A DNA stretch of 64,000 nt, taken from contig CAUYUJ010016906.1 of NCBI GenBank assembly GCA_963575745.1, forward strand, positions 167,501-231,500, given 5' to 3'. The DNA comes from Prorocentrum cordatum. Lineage: Eukaryota; Sar; Dinophyceae; Prorocentrales; Prorocentraceae. Both the position numbers and the translations under genes were made by a program. Every line of letters starts with the position of its first letter. The stretch's first letter is position 1. Shown one piece after another: positions 1 to 10,860 of the stretch. The notes under the pieces are model-generated. The model was not told the DNA's origin, did no database searches, and saw only the letters and a program-made list of their open reading frames with translations.

Positions 1-19
1 CCAAGACTACACCTGACAG

Positions 20-200
20 CGCCGCCCACTGATCGATTCGATACGATTCGGATCGTCCGGGGCTTCGATCTCGATTCGATTCCACCCCATTCGGTTCACA
101 ATCATCGGTTGGGACAAGCCAGAGCCAGGAGAAGCGATCCGATTTCGGTTCGATTCGGGACGCGTCGTTGACGATCCGATCCGTTTCCGATCCGATCCCA
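20..200. repeat. Degenerate GATTCG/GATCCG-rich tract
   Basis: Short words such as GATTCGAT, GATTCGG and GATCCGAT recur irregularly across this stretch, with no clean unit length. A similar tract lies at about 14,590-14,800. I see no coding signal. Confidence 0.6.
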
Positions 201-202
201 TT

Positions 203-392
203 TCTCAGGAGATCGCAAACATGGATACAGGGGGCGTGGATTAGCGACGGGTCCCGTTTCCATTGGAAATCACGGATTTCCGCCGCCGAGCGAGGCGGCA
301 CCGGCCGCCTTTTGGGGAGGACACCTCCCCCGATCCATGGATTTGGCGACCGCTCGCCAAATCCATCGATCGCTAATGCATGTTTGCGCGCC
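203..392. repeat. Fold-back repeat family A, copy 1
   Basis: This is one of four dispersed copies (others near 14,111, 15,117 and 16,889). The outer ends are inverted: CGCAAACATG at 214-223 pairs with CATGTTTGCG at 379-388. An inner stem pairs 337-349 (ATGGATTTGGCGA) with 354-366 around a 4-base loop. The copies share the middle as well, including GTGGATTAGCGACGGG. It has no coding capacity, so it is best described as a non-autonomous fold-back element. Confidence 0.75.
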
Positions 393-538
393 CCCGAAGT
401 TCGCCGTCCGGGGCAGCTCGGGCGTGCCCGGCTCCGCTCTGGTTGGATGGCGCCGGGCCCCAGCTGCTCTCGCAGCGGCAGGCTCTGCTGCCGCTGCCCC
501 CCGCCGTTCGCGCACACCCCAAGTCCCAGCAGGTAATT

Positions 539-702
539 GTAAGTCGGGCGTGTCCCTCTACAGGAGGACAAACATTCAAAATTGGTATTTAAATAATTGT
601 CTTGGGACGTGTTTTCTTTGTATTCTTAAGCATGTTTTGATTAGTTGGGGGGTAACTTGTTCCGTTTAATATCCGCCTGTAGGAGGACTCGCCAGACCTA
701 AG
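539..702. mobile_element. MITE-like element family B, copy 1
   Basis: The left end reads GTAAGTCGGGCGTGTCCCTC and the right end, reverse-complemented, reads CCTTAGGTCTGGCGAGTCCT. These are terminal inverted repeats of roughly 30 bp with mismatches, both containing a CTACAGG(A/C)GGA motif. The interior is AT-rich compared with its surroundings and encodes nothing. A second complete copy lies at 13,894-14,053. Confidence 0.7.
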
Positions 703-2355
703 GGTAAGTATTGCTGCCACTTCGGGTTCCAGAGCGCATTCTTCGAAGAAACGTACTCGTCCTCGGCCTCTTGCTCGTCCCCGCGCCGGTCTTCCTGCTC
801 GTTGTTCTTCTGCCCCCCTCGCTTCCCTCCCCGTCATCCACGCTGCCATCCTCGACATCCCCCGCCTTGTCGTCGCCATCATCTTTGCCTTCTTGAGCAA
901 AGTCGGCACTTCCCGTCCTTGTCCGATCAGGTTGGCGCCATTTCGGGTTCCAGAGCGCATTGTTCGAAGAAGATAAACCGAACAACAGAAATTCTTGGAT
1001 CGGCGCTGGGCTGGGCTCCCTGGCGACGCCTCCGGTGCTGCCGCTGGCGCGCTCCGCGCGCCAGTGGGAGGGGTGTCAGTACAAATCCAAGAAATCCGCG
1101 CGGACTTCCGACACTTCATGTTTATGCGGTTGTTTCTTGTTCTACCATTTCGTAGCGTCATTCCTTGTTGTCGTTACCCACCGTTCCCGCAAATGCAAGA
1201 CATGGCAGCGTAGTTGATGGTGTCTTGCACCACGCTTGCGCCCCATTTCTGGCTCTCAGCGTTGCCACTGCCTCCTCTCTTGTATCAGATTTCCGCAGCA
1301 GGGTAGCTGATTACACCAGGCCCCAGGACTGTATGCCAATTCACGTTCGTCAGGGGTAGCGATAGAGGGAATAGGCATAGGCATAGGGGGGGATGCATCG
1401 ACCCCCAATCGCCGATAGGGGTCTGATAGCCCCACCCCGTTCAGTAACGTGCAGATTTGCTATCGGGGGCCTATCGCCGATCTATTGGTGATCTATCGCC
1501 GATTCCATGTCGATGTTCCCCCTTCTATGCCAGTCCTGCCTTATCGTTGCCACTCAGTTTGCCACGACCTCCTTGTTGCCATTGATCGTCGCCTTGCTCC
1601 CACTCGCTGGGCACACCTATGAAGCTGATGGCGTCGGTATCATGCCGGCACCCGCCTTCTGCTCCGGCAGTGTTTGGATGCGTCGGGAGAGCTCTCGAGG
1701 CGTCATTTGAGCGACGAAAGAAAACGGTGTCGATTGCGACGACATTGGCGCGCAAGCTTCTCGCGTAAGGTCGCGCGTACGCGCCCTCGTTTCTGTTGTG
1801 GCGTGCCGCGTTGGCGGCCCGCATGAGCTTCCGCGCAAGGTCGCTACGCGATCTTGCGTAGGACCCTTCTCATTTCGTCGTTCATCTGAGGAGGGGAGGT
1901 GGGAGGACAAGCATTGGCTACGTCTGAAGACACTGCAGCCGTCAGGATCTCAGAGTCTCAGGGAGGGGAGGACAGGGGCGAGGACGAGGAGGAGAAGGCG
2001 GCATAGGATGCAAGGCTGAAAGCGTGGCATTGACGCGTGTGGGGCGCAGTTGGAGGGAAGGAGACGCGAATCTGTCGGCAGACGGAGTGGAGTCCGGAGC
2101 AGCAGCAATATTCGCGTCTCTGACAAAGCTCCATGTCCCACCGACGTGGATGATCTACAGGTGTGCTAGTGGCTTCGTTGGTGGAGGGGGCGAACCAGCC
2201 CATTCAGAAAAGTTGCCCATGATAGTTGACGGGGAGAGGGGCGAAGAGACACATAGTGTAACAAAGCGGGCAGCAAAGGTGAACAGCGATCTTTGGGAAC
2301 AAAGGGGTGGTTTGGGAGGGTCTCTTCGGGCCATTCCTGGTGGCCCGCATAGGGG
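703..2355. other. No gene recognised
   Basis: Only short chance ORFs are present. Two copies of TTCGGGTTCCAGAGCGCATT occur at about 721 and 942, so part of this stretch is duplicated. At 1,365-1,510 there are irregular repeats of ATCGCCGAT and CATAGG words. I see nothing else. Confidence 0.5.
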
Positions 2356-2357
2356 GT

Positions 2358-2500
2358 AAGGGAAGTGGGAGGAGGAGGAGGAGGAGGAGGAGGAGGAGGA
2401 GGAAGACGACGACGATCACGACGACGATCAAGAGGAGGAAAAGGAACAGGAAGACGATGAGGGCAAGGACGAGGAGGAGGAGGAGGAGGACAACGTAGGC
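2358..2500. repeat. (GGA)n/(GAC)n purine tract
   Basis: An imperfect GGA run followed by GACGAC and AGGACGAGG words. Similar purine tracts lie at 3,590-3,800 and 4,335-4,540. The apparent acidic or arginine-rich ORFs over it are repeat translations. Confidence 0.85.
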
Positions 2501-2529
2501 GATGACAAAACGCTCGAACTCGCTTCTTG

Positions 2530-2960
2530 GAGCCCTCTTGGCGCTATGTTGGGAGTCTTGGGGCCCCCTTGGGAGTCGCTTGGGAGCCCTGGAGGGGCTG
2601 TAGGGGCCATCTCGGAGGCCATCGATCAAAAGAGGGAAAGTCCCAAATGTGCCTCCCTCCCCTGGGGCCATGACCATCACTTCTTGGGGCGCTCGTGGGA
2701 CGCCCTTGGGGCTCTCGTGGCCCATGGTGGGTCAATCCTGAGGCCTCAAAAGCGCATCGGAAGCAAAAAGATGAGACGGCACAACTCGTTGATTTGCTTC
2801 AGGTGGTTGCAGGTTAGGGGGGGGGATCCTGAGGGGGCTCCGAGAGCACTTGACACCGTCTTGTGGCCCTCGTCGGGCCTCTCGGAGGTATGTCGGAAGT
2901 TATCTTGAACCATCTTCGGCTATCGTGAGCCGCTTTGGAGGCCCTCTTGGAGCATCGGAG
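2530..2960. repeat. Family C degenerate TTGGGGCC/CTTGGAGG repeat, tract 1
   Basis: The stretch is built of variants of CTTGGGGCCC, CTTGGGAGCC and TCTTGGAGG spaced about 10-20 bases apart. The same vocabulary fills 4,540-5,040, 5,820-6,640 and 9,420-9,890. It is a diffuse repeat with no fixed period and no credible protein. Confidence 0.65.
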
Positions 2961-3589
2961 GCGGCCCTCTTGAAGCAATCTTGGGCGAAACGGGAACCCC
3001 TGCCACCTTGTGACCCCCGCCTACAAACCTCAGGGAGGGCAGGGGTAGTGGACCCCTCCCCGAAGGGAAGAGGGCTCTTGGAAGAGGATAGAAACATGTC
3101 ATTAGATCGCCTGAGCCCCAAGGGCTTGTGGGACTCGGTGAAACGATCGTCCATGTGAGCAAATATACATCGCAGTGTCCAATCATTGTCGGGTTGTTGA
3201 TTGGGTAGGGACGCGCAGACAGAAGAAGCAGTGTGGTTGCACCCCCCGAGGAGTTTGACGACTTCGGCTTTGCGCAATGAGCTGCACTTAGTCAGTAAAC
3301 AGCAGCCTGCAGAGTGGGTGCACGTTTTCGTATTCTCGCCGGCTCCCGCCAACTCGCAGCAGCACGCCCGACGAGGGGATACCGATGTTAAGATACATAC
3401 AAGTAAGTATATAGTCGAATATTCATGTAGAACTATCTATACACATCGAAGTATATGTATTTGCAAAAATACATGAACACATAGCAAGTAAGATAAACAC
3501 TTACAGAGACAGAGATACACATCTGTCGAAGATGCCTACGGCGGACCGCCGCCGTCACCCTGTCTGTTGGAAGGCCGTGTGCGGCCAGA
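2961..3589. other. No gene; AT-rich island in the second half
   Basis: No coding signal. About 3,380-3,530 is strikingly AT-rich (ATACATAC, TATATAG, ATATGTAT words) against the GC-rich background. I see nothing in the remainder. Confidence 0.5.
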
Positions 3590-3805
3590 CGCTGGAGGAG
3601 GAGGACGAGGCGGAGGAGGAAGGTGGACGAGGAAGCGCTGCAGGAGGGAGAGGAGAGGGACGAGTGAGAGGACGAGGAGGAGGAGGAGGAGGAGGAGGAG
3701 GAGGGGGAGAAAGAGGAGGAGGAGGAGGAGGAGGAGGAGGAGAAGGAGAAGCAGGAGAACGCGAGGGACGAGAAGGAGGCCGGGGAGGGGAGGAGGAGGA
3801 CAAGT
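3590..3805. repeat. (GGA)n purine tract
   Basis: A long imperfect GGA/GGAGGA run on the plus strand. Predicted poly-Gly or poly-Arg ORFs here are translations of the repeat in different frames. Confidence 0.9.
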
Positions 3806-3939
3806 TAGGTGCGCTCGCGTCATATCGGACATCCTACCCCTCCCTCCCATCCCTTACCATGGCGCAGATCCCCTCTCTACTCGCTCAGTCGGATGTCGAG
3901 CAGGGCAACAATCCCGAAAGGGTACGCGATGCATTGTAG

Positions 3940-4215
3940 AGCACGCCATGGCATGGCGTAGAAGAGCACCGCAAAGCGTAGTATCAACCTAGCATTGCAT
4001 TGCATGCCGTGGCATGGCACGGGAAATGACGCCAGCGCTGCAGCGGGAGCACGAGTCGGAACGAGCGGAAGCGCGGAAATGAGGCCAGCGCTGCAGCGGG
4101 AGCAAGATTCGGAACGAGCGGAAGCAAGGAAATGAGGCCAGCGCTGCAGCGGGAGCACGATTCGGAACGAGCGGGGCCCGAAAATGAGGCCGGCGCCTCA
4201 GCGAGAGCAGCATTT
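3940..4215. repeat. CATGGCATGGC palindromes followed by a 54-bp minisatellite
   Basis: Short palindromic words (GCCATGGCATGGC, GCATTGCATTGCATGC) occupy 3,945-4,020. They are followed by about four tandem copies of a 54-bp unit containing CCAGCGCTGCAGCGGGAGCA, near 4,022, 4,075, 4,129 and 4,181. The last copy is the most diverged. Confidence 0.75.
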
Positions 4216-4334
4216 GGAAACACATGCAGGCGAAAACCCAACTCCGGGGAAACTTGTGTAAAAAACAGTACGCGGGGGGGGGTCGGCCTCTTCCAAACCG
4301 TCATCAGGGGAAGAGGGAGAGTAGTATTCATATT

Positions 4335-4540
4335 GAGCAATTGTGGAGGAGGAGAAGGCGGAGGAGGAGGACGAGGAGGAGGGGGAGGAGGGGAAGGGGG
4401 GGAGAGGGACGAGAAGGAAGACGAGGAGGGAAGGAGGAGGAGGAGGAGGAGGAGGAGGAGGAGGAGGAGGAGGAGGAGGAGAGGGAGGAGGAGAGGGAGG
4501 AGGAGAGGGAGGAGGAGGAGGAGCAGGAGGAGGAGGCGGC
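4335..4540. repeat. (GGA)n purine tract
   Basis: Imperfect GGA run, the third of its kind in the first 5 kb, running directly into a family C tract on its right. Confidence 0.9.
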
Positions 4541-5040
4541 CTCTTGGGAGCTTTTAGAGGCCTCCTGGGGCTTCAGGGAGCCTCCTGGTGGCCTTTGGGG
4601 GCCCTTGGTCGCCTATCGGTGGGCTCTTGGGCCGTCTGACTCCAGATGGGCCGCATTGGAAATCTATGGGGCCGTCTTGCGCCCATATTGGGAGGCTCTT
4701 GGACCGTCTTGGGGTCCCATTGGCCAGTGTCGGGGCCCCCTTGGAGGCTTTTGGGACGGCGTTGGGGCTATATTGGAGGCCGTTGAGCCGAAAGACAATC
4801 AATGAGGTTGGACTCTTCGGGCCCTCCTGGAGAGCCCCTGGAGCTCCCTGGGGCGTCTAGGGGGCCTCACGGGCCGCCTGGGGGACATCTTAAGTCGTAA
4901 TGGAGCCATCTTGGGCAGTCTAGGAGGCGTATGGGGTTTTCTCTGACCCTCTTGTGGCCATCGTGGCCATCTTAGAATCGTCCTGGGACTGTTTCGGATG
5001 CCGTCCTGGAGCCCCTCGTGGAGCCCGTCTTGAGGCCATC
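4540..5040. repeat. Family C degenerate repeat, tract 2
   Basis: Variants of CTTGGGGCC, CCTCCTGG and GCCGTCTTGG recur at short irregular spacing. No coding signal. Confidence 0.6.
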
Positions 5041-5158
5041 TCGGCGGATCAGCCAATGCAGTGTACCGTCTCCGCGCGAACGACTGGATTTCTGTGGAAG
5101 GACCAGGGTGAGACCCCATGGGGAGCCCATTGGGAATGTTGTGGAAGGGCCTCAATAT

Positions 5159-5391
5159 AGGCCTCCTAGATGGGGTCCGAGTAGATGGGGTCGAAGGATC
5201 GCTCCGCATCGCCGATGCATCGCCGATGCGGCTCGATGCGGACCCCGATTTGCCTCACGCCGACGTCGCCGATGCGCCGCTGATGTCGACGATGCGTCGC
5301 TGGCACATCGTCGATGCATCGCCGATGTATCGGCGCGGCGATGCGGCTCGATCCTCCGACCCCATCTACTCCGGCCCCATCTAGGAGGCCT
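5159..5391. mobile_element. Fold-back element D with ~40-bp inverted ends
   Basis: The left end AGGCCTCCTAGATGGGGTCC is matched at the right by the inverse GGCCCCATCTAGGAGGCCT. Similarity continues inward through TAGATGGGGTCGAAGGATCG and its inverted counterpart. The interior is short repeats of CGCCGATGC and CGATGCATCG. A related single end is seen near 10,527-10,560 (AGGCCTCCCAGGTGGGGTCC). There is no ORF, so it looks like a MITE or fold-back insertion. Confidence 0.7.
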
Positions 5392-5819
5392 CTACTCAAA
5401 GAATCCACCAGTGCGGCAGGCCAATGGCCCGTTTGCAATCAGGAGGGGGGCCTCGGATCGAGGACGCCCACAGGGAAGCACCGCTGCCCCCAACCCCCGC
5501 CCTTCCCGCGCAGGTCGGAAGCGCCGATTTGGCCGAACGTTGTTGCGACCAAAGCTCAGCCCAGCTGTCGGACTACAGTGGGGAGCCCATGCCAAGAAAC
5601 GCCCTGCTTGCCTCCAGGCTTGGGTGTCGATGGTTTTGCTACGGAGAGCGCGACGCTTACGCACCAAGAATCGATGGGCGTCCTGGGGTCTCAGGGTTGG
5701 GTTTCTTGTAGAGGGTTTTTTGTGGTCGAGCTCCTAGTGTATGCGTTCCCCCAGCCGTTTTGGAAACCGTTCGGGGAGCACGTCGGGGAAAGCGAAGACG
5801 GGGAGGAGAGGGAGGAGCA

Positions 5820-6640
5820 TGGAGACGGAGGAGGAGGCCTCCTGGGAGCTTCCAGGGAGCCTCTTGGAGGCCTCCTGGGGGCTTCCTTGGGCCTATTGGA
5901 GGCCTCTGCCAGCTCCTTGGGAGGCTCTTTGGCCGTCTGATGGCGTTCTTGGCCGGCATGACGACGTCGGAAGCTTTTCTGGGCCGACGTATTGTTTTCT
6001 GGGGGCGTTTCAGGCCGTTTTGGAGGTCAGCTTGGGCGGCTTGGAGAGGTCTCCTGGGCCGTCTTGGAGCCATCTTAGGGCCGTCGTTGGGGGCTCTCGG
6101 GGGCCCCTTGGGCCTGCAGGGCGCCATCTCAGAGGCCTCTTGGGCGCTGCTGGAGCCATCTTGATGGCCTCTGGGGCCGTACTAGGCCGTCGGAAAGCAG
6201 AGAATGAGCAAACGCCAGCATCTTTCTAATCACGGACGGAGCATCAATGATCTTGGAGGCCGCGTGGGCAGTCTTGGGGGCCTCGTGGGCTCTCTTGAAG
6301 CTATCTTGGCCGTCTTGGAGGCATGCTGGAGGCCATCTTGGGCCATCGTGGCCGTCTTGGCGCCCTCATGGGGCAGTCGTGGGGACCTCTTGGGCAGTCT
6401 TGGAGCTATCCTGGAGGCCTATCGGGCGCGCTTGTGGCGATCTTGATGGCCTCTTGGGCCGTGTTGGGCAGCCAGAAGGCCCAACTTGCATCCTGCAACA
6501 ATTTGCAGGGAATCACTGATCGTGGCCTCTTCCGGCCGTCGTGGATGTCCTCTTGGAGGCATTCTGGGCCGTATTGGATGCCTCTGAGGGGCTGCGTGGG
6601 CCATCTTGGGCCGTCGTGGGTGCATTATGTGCCATCTTAC
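5820..6640. repeat. Family C degenerate repeat, tract 3
   Basis: The longest tract of the CTTGGGCCGTC / TTGGAGGCC vocabulary. Several frames stay open on both strands because the repeat lacks stop words; none has non-repeat protein content. Confidence 0.65.
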
Positions 6641-7150
6641 TTTGAACGGCGGTCCCCGAGGGAGGGAAGGGGGCATGCAGCGCGCTCCTCTGCCGTGTGG
6701 CTCAGGAGCGAACGTTCTTATTGCCGCCGCACGACCTCGTGGCCGATCTGAGGGTATACGGACTGCCCCATTGTTCGGTTCACCCCTCACAATCCAACGT
6801 ATACCATTCCATGCCAGAATCTTCGATGTGCCATGTGACGTTACCACGTGGCTGTCGACTTGGCAGCGGGGCTGGCAACTCTCGTGCGGCTGGCTCCCAC
6901 ATTAAGTCTCAAGCTTCTCCACTGCACGATCCTTGGGACCTGCGCAATGCAGTACTCCCCGCGTTGAGCCCATACTCTGTCTGCGATCCCGTGGACTTAT
7001 CTGATTTGGGAAACAAGCCTGACTCAACAGAGCCGACCCGAGAGGTTTTACATACGGTTCATTGGCGAAGCACTTCAAACCGAAAGGTGAATCATACTTC
7101 CAACGCCCACACATTTCAAACCAATCAGGTTTTCTTATCCTTCGAAACAA
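6641..7150. other. No gene recognised
   Basis: Mixed-composition sequence, less GC-rich than its surroundings. Only short ORFs are present and I see no motif or repeat I can name. Confidence 0.4.
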
Positions 7151-7399
7151 GAGCTTGACAACTCACTACACAGGCATGGAATCACGCCGCGCGGAAAAGT
7201 GTTGAGCGTTAAACCACGACGAGTGGCCAAGACCATTAAAACAGGTGCATGACGAAGAAACGCGCCCGAGCAGCGCACCACAAGATTGAACGTGGGGGGG
7301 CTGGCTGAATACATTACGAGATGGCTCAACATTGGATCCGCTGCTGGCTACATGCACAGAAGTTGGAATTAACGATGAATACATTCCCACCTATCGGGA

Positions 7400-8490
7400 T
7401 TTGAAATGGCACGCCTTGAAGCAAAGGCGGCTGGATCCGACATGTCGAACTTCCAACTTCTGACGACTGTCCTCTCTCGTGCCCTGGGAGTCGGCACTCA
7501 GGAGACCATGCAACTACTGCAATAGCTCAACCGCCAGATGCCGCGCACCCAAGCAGAATACGAAGCACGATTCGAGCGAACGCAGCCAGCGGGCAACATC
7601 GCCGATCGCTCCCAAGGGAACATTGGATCTATGTTCGGTCGTGGTAGCCGTGCAAACAGCCCAACATACCACGCCAACCATGCTGACGAGTCAGAGCCCG
7701 GGGAAACAGGCATGGGGGCAGAGACAGTGTTTGGGCAGACGATGTTGGTGAGGCCGCCGCCTTGTTGGCCTTGCCCCAGGCCCCCAATAACAACAATGAC
7801 CCTTCAACACGGCGTTCAGGACGCACGGCTGCTGCCCCCCAACACGCATCCACCACGCGGGGACAGGCAACCCCCTATGGAATTCGCGTGCCCTGCGGAC
7901 GACGAATATGATTCGCGCTCCGATTCCGACACCATGTCCTCCAACGGTAGCAAACCACTAGATTGGACCGATGTACAGAATGTGGAACGATGAATAAATG
8001 GTCCAACATTATTTCATTACAGAATACCAAGCAGAGGTGGAGGAGGTTTCCCGCAAACCAGCACGACGGGCAAGACGGAACATCAGGAGCGTGGTCGGAG
8101 GCAAAGGCAAGTGTGAAGAAGGACGGAGGCGTCTGAGCGGCAGGGGCGGCGCAGCATTTGTCACACAGTTACTTGATGAGCAGCACGACGAGTGATTCTG
8201 TCGGAGGAAATCGCAATTGCCACGGTCGCAGAACATCAGGGAACAGAAAAGGCAACACTGGCAATCCCCAAGGCCACGACGGCAAGGTCCTCCGATGCCA
8301 CAACTGCGGAAGCGAAAACCACAGCGTGCAAGATTCCCCCGCGAAGGAAAACGGGAAAGGTCGGGGATCCGTTGCCGACGCCAATTTTGGCTCGAGTGAG
8401 GACCGCATCGTGCATGTGATTTTCAGACCCCGGGGGCATGGAGCCCTTCTTCCTCATCCTCCACGATGGTCCACAGGGCCTCGATGAGTC
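7400..8490 (+). pseudogene. Decayed retrotransposon gag region with a CCHC-type knuckle
   Basis: From about 7,405 a plus-strand frame reads a gag-like segment (LLTTVLSRALGVGTQETMQL), is interrupted by TAG at 7,523-7,525 where glutamine would be expected, and resumes to 7,993. In another frame near 8,300 there is a zinc-knuckle-like CHNCGSENHSVQDSP. Spacing fits C-x2-C-x4-H-x4-C, but the last Cys is replaced by Ser. Order (gag body, then knuckle) and style suit an LTR retrotransposon. No protease, integrase or RT follows, so only a broken gag remains. Assignment to Copia or Gypsy is not possible. Confidence 0.45.
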
Positions 8491-8629
8491 CTGAATCTTC
8501 GCTCGCGGCGCTCTCGCGGAGCGCGCGCGACAGCGGGGGGCCCACGGCGTCGAGGCCACGTCTGGGGACGTCTTTTTTGACTACTTTTGATTATATTATT
8601 GTATTTCTTAGTATTTCTGATTTTTCCTT

Positions 8630-8668
8630 CAAAATCCGCCTGCAGGGAGACATGCCCGACCTGAACCT
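8630..8668. repeat. Orphan right end of family B element
   Basis: AAATCCGCCTGCAGGGAGACATGCCCGACCT matches the right terminal repeat of the family B copies at 14,022-14,053 and 672-702. I could not find a matching left end upstream. AT-rich sequence just before it (8,575-8,630) resembles the interior of the complete copies. Confidence 0.55.
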
Positions 8669-8699
8669 AGCCCAGCGCACGTCATCGAGCGGCTGCTGA

Positions 8700-9345
8700 A
8701 GCAAACCAGTATGTTCACGACCCTCTGCATGAAATCCGGTGCGCGGTCCCCCCTGACCCACGCCCGAGGGAGCCCAAACGGCGAGGTCGATGTCTTCGCG
8801 TTGCCCCCTGAGATGTTGCGCCAAGAAGAAAGCTGTGAAAATAATGGCGCGGGGGTTCAGGATAACGGTTGTTGCGCCGATACGACGTTGATTGATCGAG
8901 TTGTTGCATCATATTATAGCACTTTGTTGAAAATCAGGCGGAAGAAGTCCGACAGTGCGCGTTAGCAACTGGACGTTGGCGCCAGGCCGTATGCGCCGCA
9001 CTGCGTATCCGTCGTCAAGCCACGCGCGCAAGCCCGCACACCCTGCTCGGAAACGAGCCTCATCCCCACGCCTTCCCTACGCCTCCTGAAGTGGATGTTG
9101 ACTTGAGCGACCCCATGGATCGAATTGGCTTGAGAACCAATGGATGCAGATGCCCGCGCGGATACCACCTTGATTGAACACGCAGAAGCACTAATCAGGA
9201 AATACGAAGATAAAGGGCGGATTATTGATTGGCACTTGGACTCTACCGGTCGTTTCCAGCGTGCCCTTTGCAATGCGATCGAAATGCGACGCAGGGCCCA
9301 GAGGAAGATGCCCAGTCAACAGCTCCGAAGGAGCTAGAACCTACA
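8700..9345 (+). other. Unassigned, possibly broken coding remnant
   Basis: Two plus-strand frames (8,711-8,965 and 9,140-9,337) share the peptide ADTTLI followed by D/E-R/H-hydrophobic residues. This hints at an internal duplication or a single decayed gene. No family is recognised and no start or stop can be chosen with confidence. Confidence 0.25.
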
Positions 9346-9419
9346 CCAGGTACCGCGTCGTCTACAGATGGCGTCTTGACGATGGTCATTGCCCCATGTA
9401 CACCAGAGGCGACGGTGGG

Positions 9420-9890
9420 TGATGACCTGGGCCTTGGGCCTTCTGGAGGCCTCTTGGGGCCGAAGACTCGGACGTTCGGCTCGTGTTCCCCCTCGTGGGC
9501 CGTTGCTTGGGTCTGTCGTTGGGCCCTCGTGGGCCGTCTTGGGCGCCTCTGCGGCCGATTTGGGGCTCGCTTGGGAAGCGTTGGGGCCCTCCCTCCTGGG
9601 GGTCTCTTGGGCCGTCTCGGGGCGGTCCTGGTGGCCTCGTAGGCCGTCTTGGAGCGTCGGGAGCTCCAAAAGTCGAGGACCTCCAAATCAGCGGAAGACA
9701 GATGAAGAATCAAAATTTCTTGCTTCCCGGGACCCTCTTCGGGAGCCTCTTGGGGCTCCTCTTGGGGCGTTGCGGAGGCATACTATGGCAATCTGAGGGC
9801 AATTTTTGACGACTTCGGGCGAAATTTCGGCGTCTTTGGGCCTTCTGGGACCGTTTTGACGCCCTCTTGGACCCGAACAAATCATGCGAG
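9420..9890. repeat. Family C degenerate repeat, tract 4
   Basis: CCTCTTGGGGCC, CGTCTTGGGCC and related words at short spacing, as in the other three tracts. Confidence 0.6.
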
Positions 9891-10620
9891 AGCATGCCAG
9901 GAAACCCATGGGGCATGCGCCAAGCCCCCGGAGATTTGGCAATGCTGGGCCTGGGCCCTTTAAAGACTCCTCAGGAGTGAGGACTGAAGCTGAAGGGCTG
10001 GGTCAGCGGATCCGAGCACACGCCCACTCCGTGCCCAGCGGCACGATGGCGGAAATCTTGGTAACACCTTGGGCCAGGGACACGTTTAGTAACACGGGAT
10101 CCTGTGCAGGTCGGGGGGGTTTAGAGAAGAATCACGGAAACAATACCCAAAATGTCGCGCGATTGTTGTCGACGCCGATCTTCGTTATGGTCCACGCCGG
10201 CCGTGGCCGATTCGCGAGGATGATCCCCGAATCGACGGTGATTAAGATGGACGGTGACCAAGATCGACACCGTCGTCTCTGCGTTCAGCCCTGATCATGG
10301 TCCCCCCATGTTCTCTCTCGTCCCACATCCCCGTGGAAAATTGGTACAAGGTTTGAAGGTCGTGTCGCGGAACCGTTCAGGGGACCTTCCTGGGGGTAGT
10401 TTTCATCCTGGGTCCATTTCTGACGGTCCCAGGGGCTGAAAACGGCCCAGGGAGGAATATTGCGTCATTGTTCCAGGGCAGTGCGGGGAAGCATCCGCCT
10501 TCGCCGATGCCGCCGCCCGTGCTTCTAGGCCTCCCAGGTGGGGTCCGAGCAGCTGGGGGGGCCGAACGGTCATTCATTGTCCCTGGGTGCGTGGCTGAAC
10601 AGGGAATTTGTGGTGAAAAT
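9891..10620. other. No gene recognised
   Basis: Only short ORFs. A GATGATCCCCGAATCGACGG / GACGGTGACCAAGATCGACA stretch contains short internal repeats. Near 10,527 lies a fragment resembling the end of fold-back element D. Nothing else is visible. Confidence 0.4.
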
Positions 10621-10860
10621 TATGTTAGTTGAGTTGTTGTTGTTGTTGATGTTGTGACTGTTGTTGTTGCTGTTATTGTTGTTGGTGTTCTTGTTGCTGT
10701 TGTTGGTGGTGTTGTTGTTGATGTTGGTGTTGTTGTTTAGTGTTAAGTATTAATCAATTCTTATTCTTGGCCACCTTAAAGGCGCCTTGGCGCCTTAAAG
10801 GCGCCTTGGCGCTCTCGCTGAGGCGGCGGCTACATTTTTATTGGAAATGAGGCTCACGCT
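10620..10860. repeat. (TTG)n microsatellite and AAGGCGCCTTGGCGCC direct repeat
   Basis: An imperfect TTG/GTTGTTGAT run occupies about 10,625-10,745. It is followed at about 10,775-10,815 by two tandem copies of a self-complementary AAAGGCGCCTTGGCGC word. Confidence 0.8.

Noticed and set aside
8365-8398. GCCAATTTTGGCTCGAG, resembling the end of the dinoflagellate spliced leader
   Set aside because: It differs by an inserted base and a mismatch, and the upstream half of the leader does not match. Too weak to call a relic of trans-spliced mRNA.
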